64,000 bases of DNA from Streptomyces cyaneochromogenes (GTDB taxonomy: Bacteria > Actinomycetota > Actinomycetes > Streptomycetales > Streptomycetaceae): positions 4,340,001 through 4,404,000 of the forward strand of contig NZ_CP034539.1 of NCBI RefSeq assembly GCF_003963535.1, written 5' to 3'. The position numbers were made by a program, and so were the translations under genes. Under the pieces are notes generated by a model. That model ran no database searches, was not told the DNA's origin, and was given only the letters and a program-made list of their open reading frames with translations. This document shows, in pieces, positions 15,741-23,474 of the stretch (position 1 is the stretch's first letter; each line of letters starts with the position of its first letter).

Positions 15741-15964
15741 TGCCGCCAGTCTCCCCGTGCCCGTCGCCGGTCATCTCGGATCCGCTCCTGCCGGTCCCGG
15801 CGGCGGACGAAGTCGCCCGGTTCGAGATCGCCTTCCATGAACCGCCCGACCACGAGTCCGACGACACCCAGCCCCAGCACCAGCAGGAAAGCCCAGAAGT
15901 CACCGAAATACGCGGCGAAACCCAGCGCCATCCCGGCCATCAGGCCCACCACGGCTCTGCTCAT
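15737..15964 (-). CDS. DUF2273-like small membrane protein
   Basis: A 75-residue protein with two hydrophobic segments (VVGLMAGMALGFAAYFGDFW and FLLVLGLGVVGLVVGRFM) followed by a strongly basic tail (RRRDRQERIRDDRRRARGDW). DUF2273 proteins sit in Asp23 operons of Gram-positive bacteria and help membrane attachment. The ATG at 15964 has GGAG six bases upstream; a GTG at 15967 is adjacent. Its stop overlaps the next gene's start. Confidence 0.8.
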   Translation of the reverse strand: MSRAVVGLMAGMALGFAAYFGDFWAFLLVLGLGVVGLVVGRFMEGDLEPGDFVRRRDRQERIRDDRRRARGDWRQ

Positions 15965-16002
15965 CACGCGCTCCTTCGCTCACGCGGGCTGCTGCGCCCC
16001 GG

Positions 16003-16434
16003 CTACTGGATCCGCTGCCGCTCTTCCCCTTCGTCCTCCTCGTCGGGGAGCTTCACATCGCTGACCGTGATGTTGACTTCGACGACTTCGCGATCCGCCA
16101 TCCGCTCCACCGCGGAGATCACGTTCTCCCGCACCTCACCGGCCACGTCCGTGATGGAGACGCCGTAGTCGACGACGATCTCCAGGTCGATGGCCGCCTG
16201 CTTCTCTCCGACCTCGACGCTGACCCCGCGTGTGACGGACTTGCCGCTGCCTGCGCCGGGCATCCGCTCCCGCATGGATCCCATTGAGCGCGCGAATCCG
16301 CTGCCCAGGGCATAGACGCCGCGCACGTCCCGTGCTGCCATTCCGGCGATCTTCTCCACCACCACATCGGCGACCGTCGTCCGGCCACGAGAAGCGGGAG
16401 CGCCACTGCGCCTTACGGCGGTGATCTCGGTCAT
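16003..16434 (-). CDS. Asp23/Gls24-family envelope stress protein, first copy
   Basis: A 143-residue canonical Asp23 protein (TTVADVVVEKIAGMAARDVR; GVSVEVGEKQAAIDLEIVVD; SITDVAGEVRENVISAVERM; EVVEVNITVSDVKLPDEEDE), ending in an acidic tail. It is the first gene of the amaP operon. The ATG follows AAGGGAGGAATAT, and the region upstream (16445-16495) is markedly AT-rich, probably the operon promoter. Divergent from the P10-family gene. Confidence 0.9.
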   Translation of the reverse strand: MTEITAVRRSGAPASRGRTTVADVVVEKIAGMAARDVRGVYALGSGFARSMGSMRERMPGAGSGKSVTRGVSVEVGEKQAAIDLEIVVDYGVSITDVAGEVRENVISAVERMADREVVEVNITVSDVKLPDEEDEGEERQRIQ

Positions 16435-16444
16435 CGGGATATTC

Positions 16445-16497
16445 CTCCCTTAGAGGCCCACCTGGCTATCTTTTATACAATTATATTTACATTAGGG
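16445..16497. promoter_or_regulatory. AT-rich divergent promoter of the Asp23 operon
   Basis: This stretch contains CTATCTTTTATACAATTATA and TTTACATTAG, the most AT-rich block of the region, between the divergent asp23 and P10-family genes. Several TATA-like -10 candidates are present on both strands, so I do not assign exact boxes. Confidence 0.5.
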
Positions 16498-16567
16498 CGC
16501 ATTGCCGGAATTGAACACTGCGAGGCACGAGGGTCCGACAAGTCACCTGAAAGAGGGTGCGAGGCCG

Positions 16568-17353
16568 GTGAAGACCGAAGCAGGGACGCAGGCGGTACGG
16601 CACCAGTTCGGCCTGGGCCGGCTGCTCCCGCTGGGCGGGCCCGCCGACGGGGCTTGGATCACCGAGCAAGCGGCCGTCCAGACCCTCAGGCGGGCCGCGA
16701 ACGAGATTCCCGGGGTGCGGCTGGAGTCTCTGCGCATCGGGCCGGCGCCGCTCGAATCCGTATCCGAGCCGGCCGTCCGTCCGCCGGCCAGCGCGATGCC
16801 GCCGGGCCCGCTCAGGATCGAAGCCGCCTTTTCGGCATCACTCGGGGAGCCACTGCCCGAAACCGCCGACCAGTTGAGGAGCAGACTGCTGGACACGGCC
16901 GCTCGACGGCTCGGCCTGGCCACCGTGGCAGCCGACCTGCGCGTCACGGATCTCCATGAGGCCCCGCAGACAGCTACGGAGACGCGGACCGTTGTGAGAT
17001 CCATGACGCTCACGCCGCAAAGCACAGCCGCAGCAAGGACCGCAGCCGCACGGAGCTCGCTCCCCGTGACCGGAGCGGGCTCCCCGCGAAGGCCCGTCGG
17101 GGATCTGGCGGACGTCGCAACGGGTGTTCCGGGCGTCGCCGGCCTCACCACCGTGCTGGGGAGCCGCCCGGTCAAGATGGAGGACCATGCCGACCCACCC
17201 GGCCGGCGTGTCGAGGTCCACCTCGCGGTCGCCCCTGGACACCATCCTCTGGAAGTCGCGCGCACCGTCCGGGCCGCCGTGGCCGACGCGGCGACCACCG
17301 ACGCCCCGGGCCCGGTCACCGTTGCCGTCCTCATCACCGAGACCGCGGCTTGA
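16568..17353 (+). CDS. nucleopolyhedrovirus-P10-family (Asp23-associated) protein
   Basis: About 261 residues. The N-terminus QFGLGRLLPLGGPADGAWIT and the strands GPLRIEAAFSASLGEPLPET and GLATVAADLRVTDL match a streptomycete family annotated, misleadingly, as P10-like; it is regularly found divergent from Asp23 operons and repeats an Asp23-like beta-alpha pattern. A second repeat appears at the C-terminus (RRVEVHLAVAPGHHPLEVAR). GTG 16568 is preferred because the conserved region begins just after it; TTG 16502 is an alternative. Function unknown, presumably envelope-related. Confidence 0.72.
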   Translation: MKTEAGTQAVRHQFGLGRLLPLGGPADGAWITEQAAVQTLRRAANEIPGVRLESLRIGPAPLESVSEPAVRPPASAMPPGPLRIEAAFSASLGEPLPETADQLRSRLLDTAARRLGLATVAADLRVTDLHEAPQTATETRTVVRSMTLTPQSTAAARTAAARSSLPVTGAGSPRRPVGDLADVATGVPGVAGLTTVLGSRPVKMEDHADPPGRRVEVHLAVAPGHHPLEVARTVRAAVADAATTDAPGPVTVAVLITETAA

Positions 17354-17464
17354 CCGGACAGGCGTCGAGCACTCATCAGCGATCAGCAGATCCGCTTCAC
17401 CGGCCGGAGTCGGTTCTGTCTGCCGACATGCACGCGGACCGCTCCGGAGGCCCCGTCTGACACG

Positions 17465-17489
17465 GTGTGAGACGCCTGCGGCGGGGTAT
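17465..17489 (+). promoter_or_regulatory. sigma-B-like promoter of the desaturase gene
   Basis: GTGT (17465-17468), 15-bp spacer, GGGTAT (17484-17489) fits the GNNT-N14-16-GGGTAY consensus used by stress sigma factors of the Streptomyces sigma-B group. It lies about 185 bp before the desaturase ATG. The rest of 17354-17672 has no gene. Confidence 0.5.
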
Positions 17490-17672
17490 CCGCTAGAAAC
17501 AGAGGGCCTGCGCAGCAGCCGCTGACGGACGAAGCAGACGCCTCCCAGCTCCGTGGTCGTGTGATGTGTCCCGCAACCACGGAGGACGAAAAGCCCTGCC
17601 TGCGGCCCGGTCCAGCGGCTCCCGGGGCGGCGCCGGGCCACTCGGCCCTTCTTCGGAGAGAGTTTCACCATC

Positions 17673-18716
17673 ATGAGCAGTAACACCGCGGTCCGCCCCC
17701 CGCCCTCGGAGGCGTCCGGAAGTGACTTCGCCCGCCTGTCGAAAAAGATCGCCGCCGCCGGGCTGCTGGGGCGCCGTCCCGGCTACTACGCGCTGCGGAC
17801 CACGGTGGTGGCCGGGCTCTACGTCAGTGGGTGGGCCGCCGTCGCGCTCATCGGCGACAGTTGGTGGACTCTGGCGGTCGCCGCGTTCCTTGGCGTTGTC
17901 TTCGGCCAGGTCGCCCTGCTCGCCCATGACGCGGCGCACCGCCAGGTGTTCCGCCGACGCCGGGCCAGCGAGGTGTCCGGACGGATCGCCGGTGCCGGTA
18001 TCGGGATGGGCTACGGCTGGTGGCAGGACAAGCACACCCGCCACCACGCCAACCCCAACCACGAGGAACTCGACCCCGACCTCGACCCCGACCTGCTGGT
18101 CTGGTCCCAGGACCAGGCGCGGGCGGCCAAGGGGCTCCCCCGCCTGATCGGCCGCTGGCAGGCGTTCCTGTTCTTCCCGCTCCTCACCCTGGAGGGCTTC
18201 AACCTGCACGTGTCGAGCGTGAAGGCACTGGCCAATCGTTCGCTGAAGCACCGCACGCTCGACGGCGTCCTGCTGTTCACGCACTTCGTGCTCTACCTGA
18301 CCGTGCTGCTGTGGCTGCTGCCGCCCGGCATGGCGATCGCCTTCCTCGCCGTCCACCAGTGCCTGTTCGGCGTCTACCTGGGCTCCCTCTTCGCGCCCAA
18401 CCACAAGGGCATGCCGATCCTGACAGGCGAGGACCGCCCGGACTTCCTCCGTCGCCAGGTGCTCACCTCACGCAACGTGCGCGGCGGCATGCTCACCGAC
18501 ATCGCACTGGGCGGGCTGAACCACCAGATCGAGCACCACCTGTTCCCCAGCATGCCCAGCCCCAACCTGCGCAGGGCCCGGACCATCGTGCGGCGCCACT
18601 GCCAGGAACTGGGTGTTGACTACGTGGAAACCGGGTTGGTCGCCTCCTACCGGTTGGCCCTCGCCAGTCTCCACCGTGCCGGAGCACCGCTCCGGCAGGC
18701 ACGTGTCCCCATCTGA
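17673..18716 (+). CDS. membrane fatty acid desaturase
   Basis: A 347-residue integral-membrane di-iron desaturase that would introduce double bonds into acyl lipids, lowering membrane rigidity under stress. Three histidine boxes are intact: HDAAHR (about 85-90), HTRHH (121-125) and HQIEHH near 290. Four hydrophobic spans occur in the expected places. The ATG has GGAGAGAG upstream. It lies alone between the Asp23 region and DUF5994-C behind a sigma-B-like promoter, so stress control is plausible. A ferredoxin partner is not encoded nearby. Confidence 0.92.
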   Translation: MSSNTAVRPPPSEASGSDFARLSKKIAAAGLLGRRPGYYALRTTVVAGLYVSGWAAVALIGDSWWTLAVAAFLGVVFGQVALLAHDAAHRQVFRRRRASEVSGRIAGAGIGMGYGWWQDKHTRHHANPNHEELDPDLDPDLLVWSQDQARAAKGLPRLIGRWQAFLFFPLLTLEGFNLHVSSVKALANRSLKHRTLDGVLLFTHFVLYLTVLLWLLPPGMAIAFLAVHQCLFGVYLGSLFAPNHKGMPILTGEDRPDFLRRQVLTSRNVRGGMLTDIALGGLNHQIEHHLFPSMPSPNLRRARTIVRRHCQELGVDYVETGLVASYRLALASLHRAGAPLRQARVPI

Positions 18717-18808
18717 GAGACCCTGCCGGAGCCGTCGGAGGCCGTGATGTGGCCACCGTCGACACACCCCGGTCCGCGCGGAGCACCGCGAAGAGCACGA
18801 CGGCTGCA

Positions 18809-18866
18809 GTGGCGCGGCTGACCTCGCCCCGCCGTCCGACACCGTTGCGCCGTCGAGCCCGGCGGT
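18809..18866. repeat. copy of the PP2C gene 3' end and flank
   Basis: Starting AGTGGCGCGGCTGACCTC, this stretch matches 12155-12215, the last codons and downstream flank of the PP2C gene, with a 3-bp gap and a few substitutions (CCGCCGTCCGACACCGTTG is shared). It carries no coding function here and looks like the scar of a duplication between the two DUF5994 neighbourhoods. Confidence 0.65.
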
Positions 18867-18872
18867 GATCCG

Positions 18873-19355
18873 TCAGCCCGACGAACCGCGCCCGCTCCCG
18901 GTGTCGATGAGGATCTGTTCCGCCTGGCTGATGTTGTCCGCCAGGACCGCCTGGGCCATCGCGGTGCGGGCGGCGTCCGGTGCCGCGTCCGGCGGGACCA
19001 CCAGGAGCGAGAAGATGTCCCGGTCGCCCCGGGTGATCAGGACCGTGTCGTCACCGACCGGGAAGGAATCGATGTGCACCACGCGGTCGTCCACGAGGAT
19101 GCGCGTCGGGAGACCTTCCCAAGCTGCGGTGTCCAACCCCACGCGGGCCACAGGGCCGAGATGGGCGATGAGGGCACTCAGCAGCGCGGGCAGCTCGGCG
19201 CCCATGTCGCGCGAGCGCGGCCACCACGCACCATCGAGGACGCCTTCACGTGATGCGGTCGTCTCCAGCCGGAGAAGCGCACAACCCGGCCGCACGGCCT
19301 CGTGGACACCGCTGGGCAGACGCCGGGGAACAGGAGGTGTATCCGAGCTGGTCAT
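18873..19355 (-). CDS. DUF5994-family protein C
   Basis: A 160-residue third paralogue with signature GVLDGAWWPRSRDMGAELPA and the following strands PVARVGLDTAAWEGLPTRIL, VVHIDSFPVGDDTVLITR and FSLLVVPPDAAPDAARTAMA. The ATG at 19355 is downstream of GGGTGG; an in-frame start at 19388 is weaker. It is on the opposite strand from the other two copies and borders the tRNA-fragment junction at 19.6 kb. Confidence 0.78.
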   Translation of the reverse strand: MTSSDTPPVPRRLPSGVHEAVRPGCALLRLETTASREGVLDGAWWPRSRDMGAELPALLSALIAHLGPVARVGLDTAAWEGLPTRILVDDRVVHIDSFPVGDDTVLITRGDRDIFSLLVVPPDAAPDAARTAMAQAVLADNISQAEQILIDTGSGRGSSG

Positions 19356-19486
19356 GAGGACCACCCGTCTGTAGGGCAGGTGCGACAACGGGACCGCCTC
19401 GCACCTGCCACGCTACTCCTGGTGCCACGCGCGCCGACGTCTCCGAAATCGCCCTCTACCGACCGGCCCCAGCCGGAACGGATCCA

Positions 19487-19505
19487 GCACACATGAGGCC
19501 GGGAA
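19487..19505 (+). repeat. 19-bp sequence repeated at 29174-29192
   Basis: GCACACATGAGGCCGGGAA is identical at both places, and looser similarity (GTG..CACACG) continues for about 20 bp. The first copy lies 95 bp left of a tRNA fragment. It may be a recombination scar or integrase arm-type site. Confidence 0.5.
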
Positions 19506-19600
19506 ACCCCGTGAACACACGAGAACTACAGAGGAGTGTTTTCCCAGGCCAAGCGACCTGAAGCGAGCGTTTCAGCAGGTCGCAGGCCCGTTCGGAGAAA

Positions 19601-19644
19601 ACTCCTAAAGCGGGTGTCGCAGGTTCGAATCCTGCCGGGGGCAC
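19601..19644 (+). repeat. tRNA-Arg(CCU) 3' fragment, left copy
   Basis: Forty-four bases covering the anticodon loop (CTCCTAA), variable loop, T arm GCAGGTTCGAATCCTGC and 3' acceptor strand CGGGGGCA. No 5' half precedes it, so it is not a functional tRNA. It is identical to 22179-22222 in the same orientation and is the sort of sequence left as an attachment core by tRNA-targeting integrases. Confidence 0.85.
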
Positions 19645-19649
19645 TAGGC

Positions 19650-19685
19650 AAAACGGCCCGGACCGATCATGGTCCGGGCCGTTTT
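19650..19685. terminator. perfect hairpin after the tRNA fragment
   Basis: AAAACGGCCCGGACC (19650-19664) and GGTCCGGGCCGTTTT (19671-19685) are perfect 15-bp inverted repeats with a 6-nt loop and a T-run: a textbook intrinsic terminator, most likely that of the original tRNA-Arg gene. Confidence 0.85.
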
Positions 19686-20057
19686 GGCGGCACCATTTGA
19701 CGGCAGTCGCCTCTACCTCGCCCAGTGCGGCCCCCTTCCCCAGCGATGCTGGTGCACAACCAGCCGCCGAGGGAGCGAGCCGAAACCCCTGGTTTCAATC
19801 GTCCGCCACTTCAATGCCCCGTACAAGGACGTCGTTACCGTCTCCCGCCGGTTCAAGACCGTCTCTGCCGTCAGCCCAGTGCTCGGGCTGCGCGAAGAAC
19901 ACGGATACGTGCACCCCCTGCAGACCGAGCGAACCAGTTCCAGGGGGCGCCACCAGGCGGTCACTTACCGAGTTCACCCATCGCTGCTGACATCGCCCTC
20001 TGAGCGAACGCCGCAGTGCTCTTCAGGGGCACGAACCGACGGTTGGGCTCAAGGAGA
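19686..20057. other. no recognisable gene
   Basis: Short ORFs exist on both strands but none has a ribosome site, biased third positions or a recognisable motif. Probably decayed DNA inside the tRNA-flanked module. Confidence 0.5.
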
Positions 20058-21072
20058 TCACGCAGCGCTGCCTTGCACCGGGCGTCCTGGACGGTCGTCC
20101 AGAACGATGGTCGTGACCTCACTGTCATCGGGTCGATGCACCGTGGCGTTCTCGATAGCCAAGTGAGTTCGCGAGTACACCGCGCTTGCCAGGGCCCACG
20201 TCACCATGTCGGTATCGGGCCCGTGATCATCGAGAATTTCCCGGGTGGTGACCAGAATCGCGAGCAGGGAGCGACCGGAGACGAACGTCTCGATTCGCCC
20301 GTCTTCGAGGTCGGTGACGCGGTCCGGCAGGCGAAAGTGCTGGTGCCGAGAGGTCTGCTCCAGCAGGAATGCCCACGTATCTTTGTGGCAGATCAGTCGG
20401 ACCGAGGAAATGGCCGCGGCCGTCAGTAGGCCACGAAGGTGCTTACCGCGCTCCTCCGCACGCCGGGACTCCCTCAGTTCGATGTCCGATGCCGTTTCGT
20501 CGTGTCCGGTTGGCGCCCCCTCAGGTGCTACGGCGTTCGGTGCCTCGGTGGAATTCGCATCGGCTGACGCCACGTCCGGTTCAGGCACCGCAAACGCCTC
20601 TGCAGGTGGGTCGTTCGTTCCCGACTGATCGTCGTGCCTGTCGCTTCCTTCGTCAGCAGGGTCCGCGTCTGTCACCTCGGCCACCTCTTCTTCCCCCCAC
20701 CTGTGAGGCTCCTCGTTGTCGCTGCCGGCCCCCAAAGGCTGTGGCTCATGCTCTGGAAGCACAATCCGGATCCGGTCATCAGGAGTTACTGGGCGTGGCA
20801 CACCCAACGTGTGCGCCCATGCTTGCGCAATCTCGCGACGGAGCGCTTCGACCGCAGTGCGGGTGTCGCCGAGATCGCTCAGCATCCGCTCCTGGCTCCC
20901 GGTTCTCTTCGCGCAGTCCGGCCGTGCCCTGCTGGACGTTCTCCAGGATCTTGCGGCGCAGTTGGTCCTGATCTTGATGGAAAGCACCGAGCCCGATGGT
21001 CGGATCGTTGAGCGCCTCCCGTATCTCTTCGAGCTCTTTGAAGATCCTCTCTGTGTCCTGTCTCCGCGACAC
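20058..21072 (-). pseudogene. frameshifted coiled-coil/acidic protein gene
   Basis: A GTG at 21072 with GAGGAGG upstream opens MSRRQDTERIFKELEEIREA and a helical region up to REENREP. The frame then fails near 20900 in a GGG run; the next frame continues SQERMLSDLGDTRTAVEALR to a stop at 20058. Removing one G gives a product of about 337 residues: N-terminal coiled coil, acidic Asp/Glu/Pro linker, and a structured C-terminal domain (HLRGLLTAAAISSVRLICHK...MVTWALASAVYSRTHLAIEN). No family recognised. A second start at ATG 20885 could still give a shorter protein. Confidence 0.55.
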
Positions 21073-21199
21073 GCAGCCTCCTCGCCGTTGACTGGTCAAC
21101 GAGCGCATGTCTCCCCATCCGGAAATTGGATGAAGCGACACTTTGAAGCCGCTTTGCGCCTAATGGCCCAGGGCCGCGAACGTCGGGCCCCTTTCCGAT

Positions 21200-21345
21200 T
21201 CAGGCCAGACCGAACTCCTCGGCGTGCGCCTGTCGCGCAGGACCCGCAGGTTTCGTAGGCCGGCGGGCACGGCCCTGGTCATGGCGGGCGGGCCATAGAC
21301 GTACACGTCGTGTTCGGTGATGTCGGGGACCTGGTCGGACGCTGG
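21200..21345 (-). pseudogene. 3' fragment of a ferric-reductase-like gene
   Basis: The minus strand encodes DVYVYGPPAMTRAVPAGLR, and after a 1-bp deletion PARQAHAEEFGLA and a stop. This matches the C-terminus of the flavocytochrome at 35477-36817 (DVYVCGPPAMTAAALSGLRD, PARQVHAERFGLA). Only about 145 bp survive. It is a remnant, not a gene. Confidence 0.8.
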
Positions 21346-21450
21346 CCGACGGGGAGGGGCGTGATCGAGATCAGCGTGCCGGAAGGATGGCAGACAGTAC
21401 GCTGAACCCAGCGGGATCGGGCCCGCAGCACAGTGTCCGGGAGGTGCTTC

Positions 21451-22017
21451 ATGACGGCCGAGATGGTGGCCCCGGCGTGGATGCATGAGCAGATCACGGC
21501 GGAGGAGTACGACTCCTGGTCCGAGGAGCAGTGCGCCGGCATCGAGATCGTGGACGGGATGGTCGTCGTGAGTCCGAGTGCGTCCAAGCGGCACAACCGG
21601 CTGGCTCGGATTCTGGCGAACGCTCTGGATGCCGCGGCGGGCGCGGAGTGGAACGCCGACACGGACTTCGACGTCCGGCTTCAGGACGTCCCGCTCACCA
21701 ATCGCCGCCCGGACGTCGTCGTGTACCGCGCAGACACGATCGACATCACCCCCACCCGCCCTGAGCACGTGCTGCTGGTCGCGGAGGTGGTGTCGCCGGG
21801 CTCGGAGACCACCGACCGGATCGTGAAGGTCGATCAGTACGCCAAGGCGGGCATTGGCTTCTACTGGCGGATCGAGCAGGCCGCGACAGGCGTTCCTCTC
21901 GTGTACACCTACGTTCTCGACCCCGCGACGAAGACCTACCGGGACGGAGACGTGTTCACCGGCGTCCTCAAGGTAGCGGCCCCGTTCCCGGTGGAGATCG
22001 ACCTGGGGCAGGTCTGA
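21451..22017 (+). CDS. Uma2-family (DUF820) putative nuclease
   Basis: A 188-residue protein with the PD-(D/E)XK-like Uma2 fold: GIEIVDGMVVVSPSASKRHN, RRPDVVVYRADTI with the motif-II Asp, and LLVAEVVSPGSETTDRIVKV with Glu-x-Val. ITAEEYDSW near the N-terminus is typical of the actinomycete members. The ATG at 21451 has GGGAGGTG upstream. Family members are abundant, of unknown biological role, and often sit in mobile or variable DNA, as here between two tRNA fragments. Confidence 0.85.
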   Translation: MTAEMVAPAWMHEQITAEEYDSWSEEQCAGIEIVDGMVVVSPSASKRHNRLARILANALDAAAGAEWNADTDFDVRLQDVPLTNRRPDVVVYRADTIDITPTRPEHVLLVAEVVSPGSETTDRIVKVDQYAKAGIGFYWRIEQAATGVPLVYTYVLDPATKTYRDGDVFTGVLKVAAPFPVEIDLGQV

Positions 22018-22178
22018 CCTGGCGCTGCTCAGCAGCCGGCGGCGCGTGAGCGATGCGTGAGCGGACGGTCCGATACAGGGCGGCATGAGCCGGATCAAAT
22101 GGCTCGCCGTGCCGTTCCGACCAGGGAAAACAGCACCAGACGGCAGCGCCTGGCACCGTCAGGCAAGGATCCAATCCC

Positions 22179-22222
22179 ACTCCTAAAGCGGGTGTCGCAG
22201 GTTCGAATCCTGCCGGGGGCAC
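22179..22222 (+). repeat. tRNA-Arg(CCU) 3' fragment, right copy
   Basis: Identical over 44 bp to 19601-19644, again lacking any 5' tRNA half. With the left copy it brackets a 2.5-kb module and represents an attachment-site repeat. A short hairpin (CCTGGGG/CCCCAGG, 22241-22260) follows. Confidence 0.85.
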
Positions 22223-22411
22223 AACGCATTGCCGCTCTGACCTGGGGTTTATCCCCCAGGGGGGGCTCCTACTCGGCCTCGGACTCCTCGTCCGGGGCCG
22301 TTTGCGCGAGTGGACGTGCGTCGTCGTGAGTCCCGGGCCGGAAACCACCTGTGCTGGGAGAAGGCCGCCACGTCATGGTCGGGCAGCCCCTGGCGTCCTC
22401 GGAGGCGCGGG
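22223..22411. other. intergenic, one hairpin
   Basis: Holds a perfect 7-bp stem with TTTATC loop at 22241-22260, possibly a terminator. The rest has no supported feature. Confidence 0.4.
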
Positions 22412-23317
22412 TCAGCGCTGCCTTCCTGATTCCGCCGCGGACAACGCCTCCGGTGCCGTGCCCTCGGTGACGGTCAGGTCCTGGGTTCCTATGACGGACA
22501 GCAATTCCAGCTGCTCGGCTCCCCGGCTTCCGGGCGGCGCGGTGAACCACAGCAGGCGTTGGCGTCCGTCCTCGCTGAGCAGGTTGTAGCAGTCGAGTTC
22601 GATGATGCCGAGCGTGGGGTGGACGATCTTCTTGTGGTCCTTGCGGCGCACCGCGACGTCGTGGGTGTCCCAGAGGGCTGCGAACTCCTGGCTGCGGCGG
22701 CGTAGCACGGCGATCATCTTCGTGACCTCCGCGTCCCGGCCGCGCCGGGCGGCCGCTGCCTGGAGGTCGGCCACGAACACCCGGGAGTGGTGCGGGTGAT
22801 CCTCGGACGGGTACCTCTCGCGCGCCTGCGGATCGGTGAACCAGCGGTACACGAAGCTTGCCGTCGGGCCGTGGTGTGCCGGGGACTTGCCGAGCAGGTT
22901 CCGGGCCAGGTCGTTTTCCACCAGGGTTTCGTGCAGGTCGGTGATGACGCGCGCGGGGGTGTTGGACAGCCGGTCCAACAGTCCGAGAAGCGCGGGCTGC
23001 ACGTGTGCCGACGGTCCGTGTGCTGATGAGGGGACCGGCCGTTCGGCCAGGTGAAACAGGTGGTCGCGCTCGTCGCCGTTCAGGCGCAGGGCTCGGGCGA
23101 GGGCGGCCAGGGTCTGGGCCGAGGGCTGCACGCCGTTCTTTGCGCCGCCGCGTTCCAACTCGGTGTAGTAGTCGGCCGACAGCCCTGCCAACTGGGCGAC
23201 CTCCTCGCGGCGCAGCCCGGGGACGCGCCGGCGCGGGCCTTGGGGAAGACCGACCTCGGCGGGGCGGATGCGGTCGCGGCGTGTCCTGAGGAAGGCGCCG
23301 AGTTCTGGAAGGTTCAC
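22412..23317 (-). CDS. XRE-family regulator with MmyB-type ligand domain
   Basis: A 301-residue regulator. Residues 1-85 form the HTH with the hallmark RRVPGLRREEVAQLAGLSAD and YYTELERG; residues 100-270 match the MmyB-like ligand-binding domain (PARVITDLHETLVENDLARN, RSQEFAALWDTHDVAVRRKD, KKIVHPTLGIIELDCYNLLS). In actinomycetes such genes are commonly divergent from SDR oxidoreductases that they control, the layout seen here. An inverted repeat in the intergenic region is the likely operator. Confidence 0.9.
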   Translation of the reverse strand: MNLPELGAFLRTRRDRIRPAEVGLPQGPRRRVPGLRREEVAQLAGLSADYYTELERGGAKNGVQPSAQTLAALARALRLNGDERDHLFHLAERPVPSSAHGPSAHVQPALLGLLDRLSNTPARVITDLHETLVENDLARNLLGKSPAHHGPTASFVYRWFTDPQARERYPSEDHPHHSRVFVADLQAAAARRGRDAEVTKMIAVLRRRSQEFAALWDTHDVAVRRKDHKKIVHPTLGIIELDCYNLLSEDGRQRLLWFTAPPGSRGAEQLELLSVIGTQDLTVTEGTAPEALSAAESGRQR

Positions 23318-23346
23318 CGCTTCATGGTCGCTCGCGCGCCGAGCCG

Positions 23347-23389
23347 TAGCCAGGGGGTGGCATCCCCTGGGTAAACGCAGCCCTGGCTA
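23347..23389. promoter_or_regulatory. inverted repeat between XRE regulator and SDR genes
   Basis: TAGCCAGGG (23347-23355) and CCCTGGCTA (23381-23389) are perfect reverse complements 25 bp apart; a CAGGGGGTGGCATCCCCTG palindrome-like sequence lies between. Probable binding site of the MmyB-type regulator controlling both directions. Confidence 0.6.
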
Positions 23390-23474
23390 GGGGTGGGGGC
23401 CCGGCCGATCGTGGAGGACGCAGCAGGGCGTCGGCGAGACCGCGGCCTGATCGCATCCACCACAGGAGTCAGTA

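Noticed and set aside
19456..19644. ORF beginning MPPAGFEPATPALG
   Set aside because: This is the translated complement of a tRNA 3' end, a well-known spurious ORF; the same occurs at 22.2 kb.
19561..19644. Complete tRNA gene
   Set aside because: No 5' acceptor strand or D arm precedes the anticodon loop at either copy.
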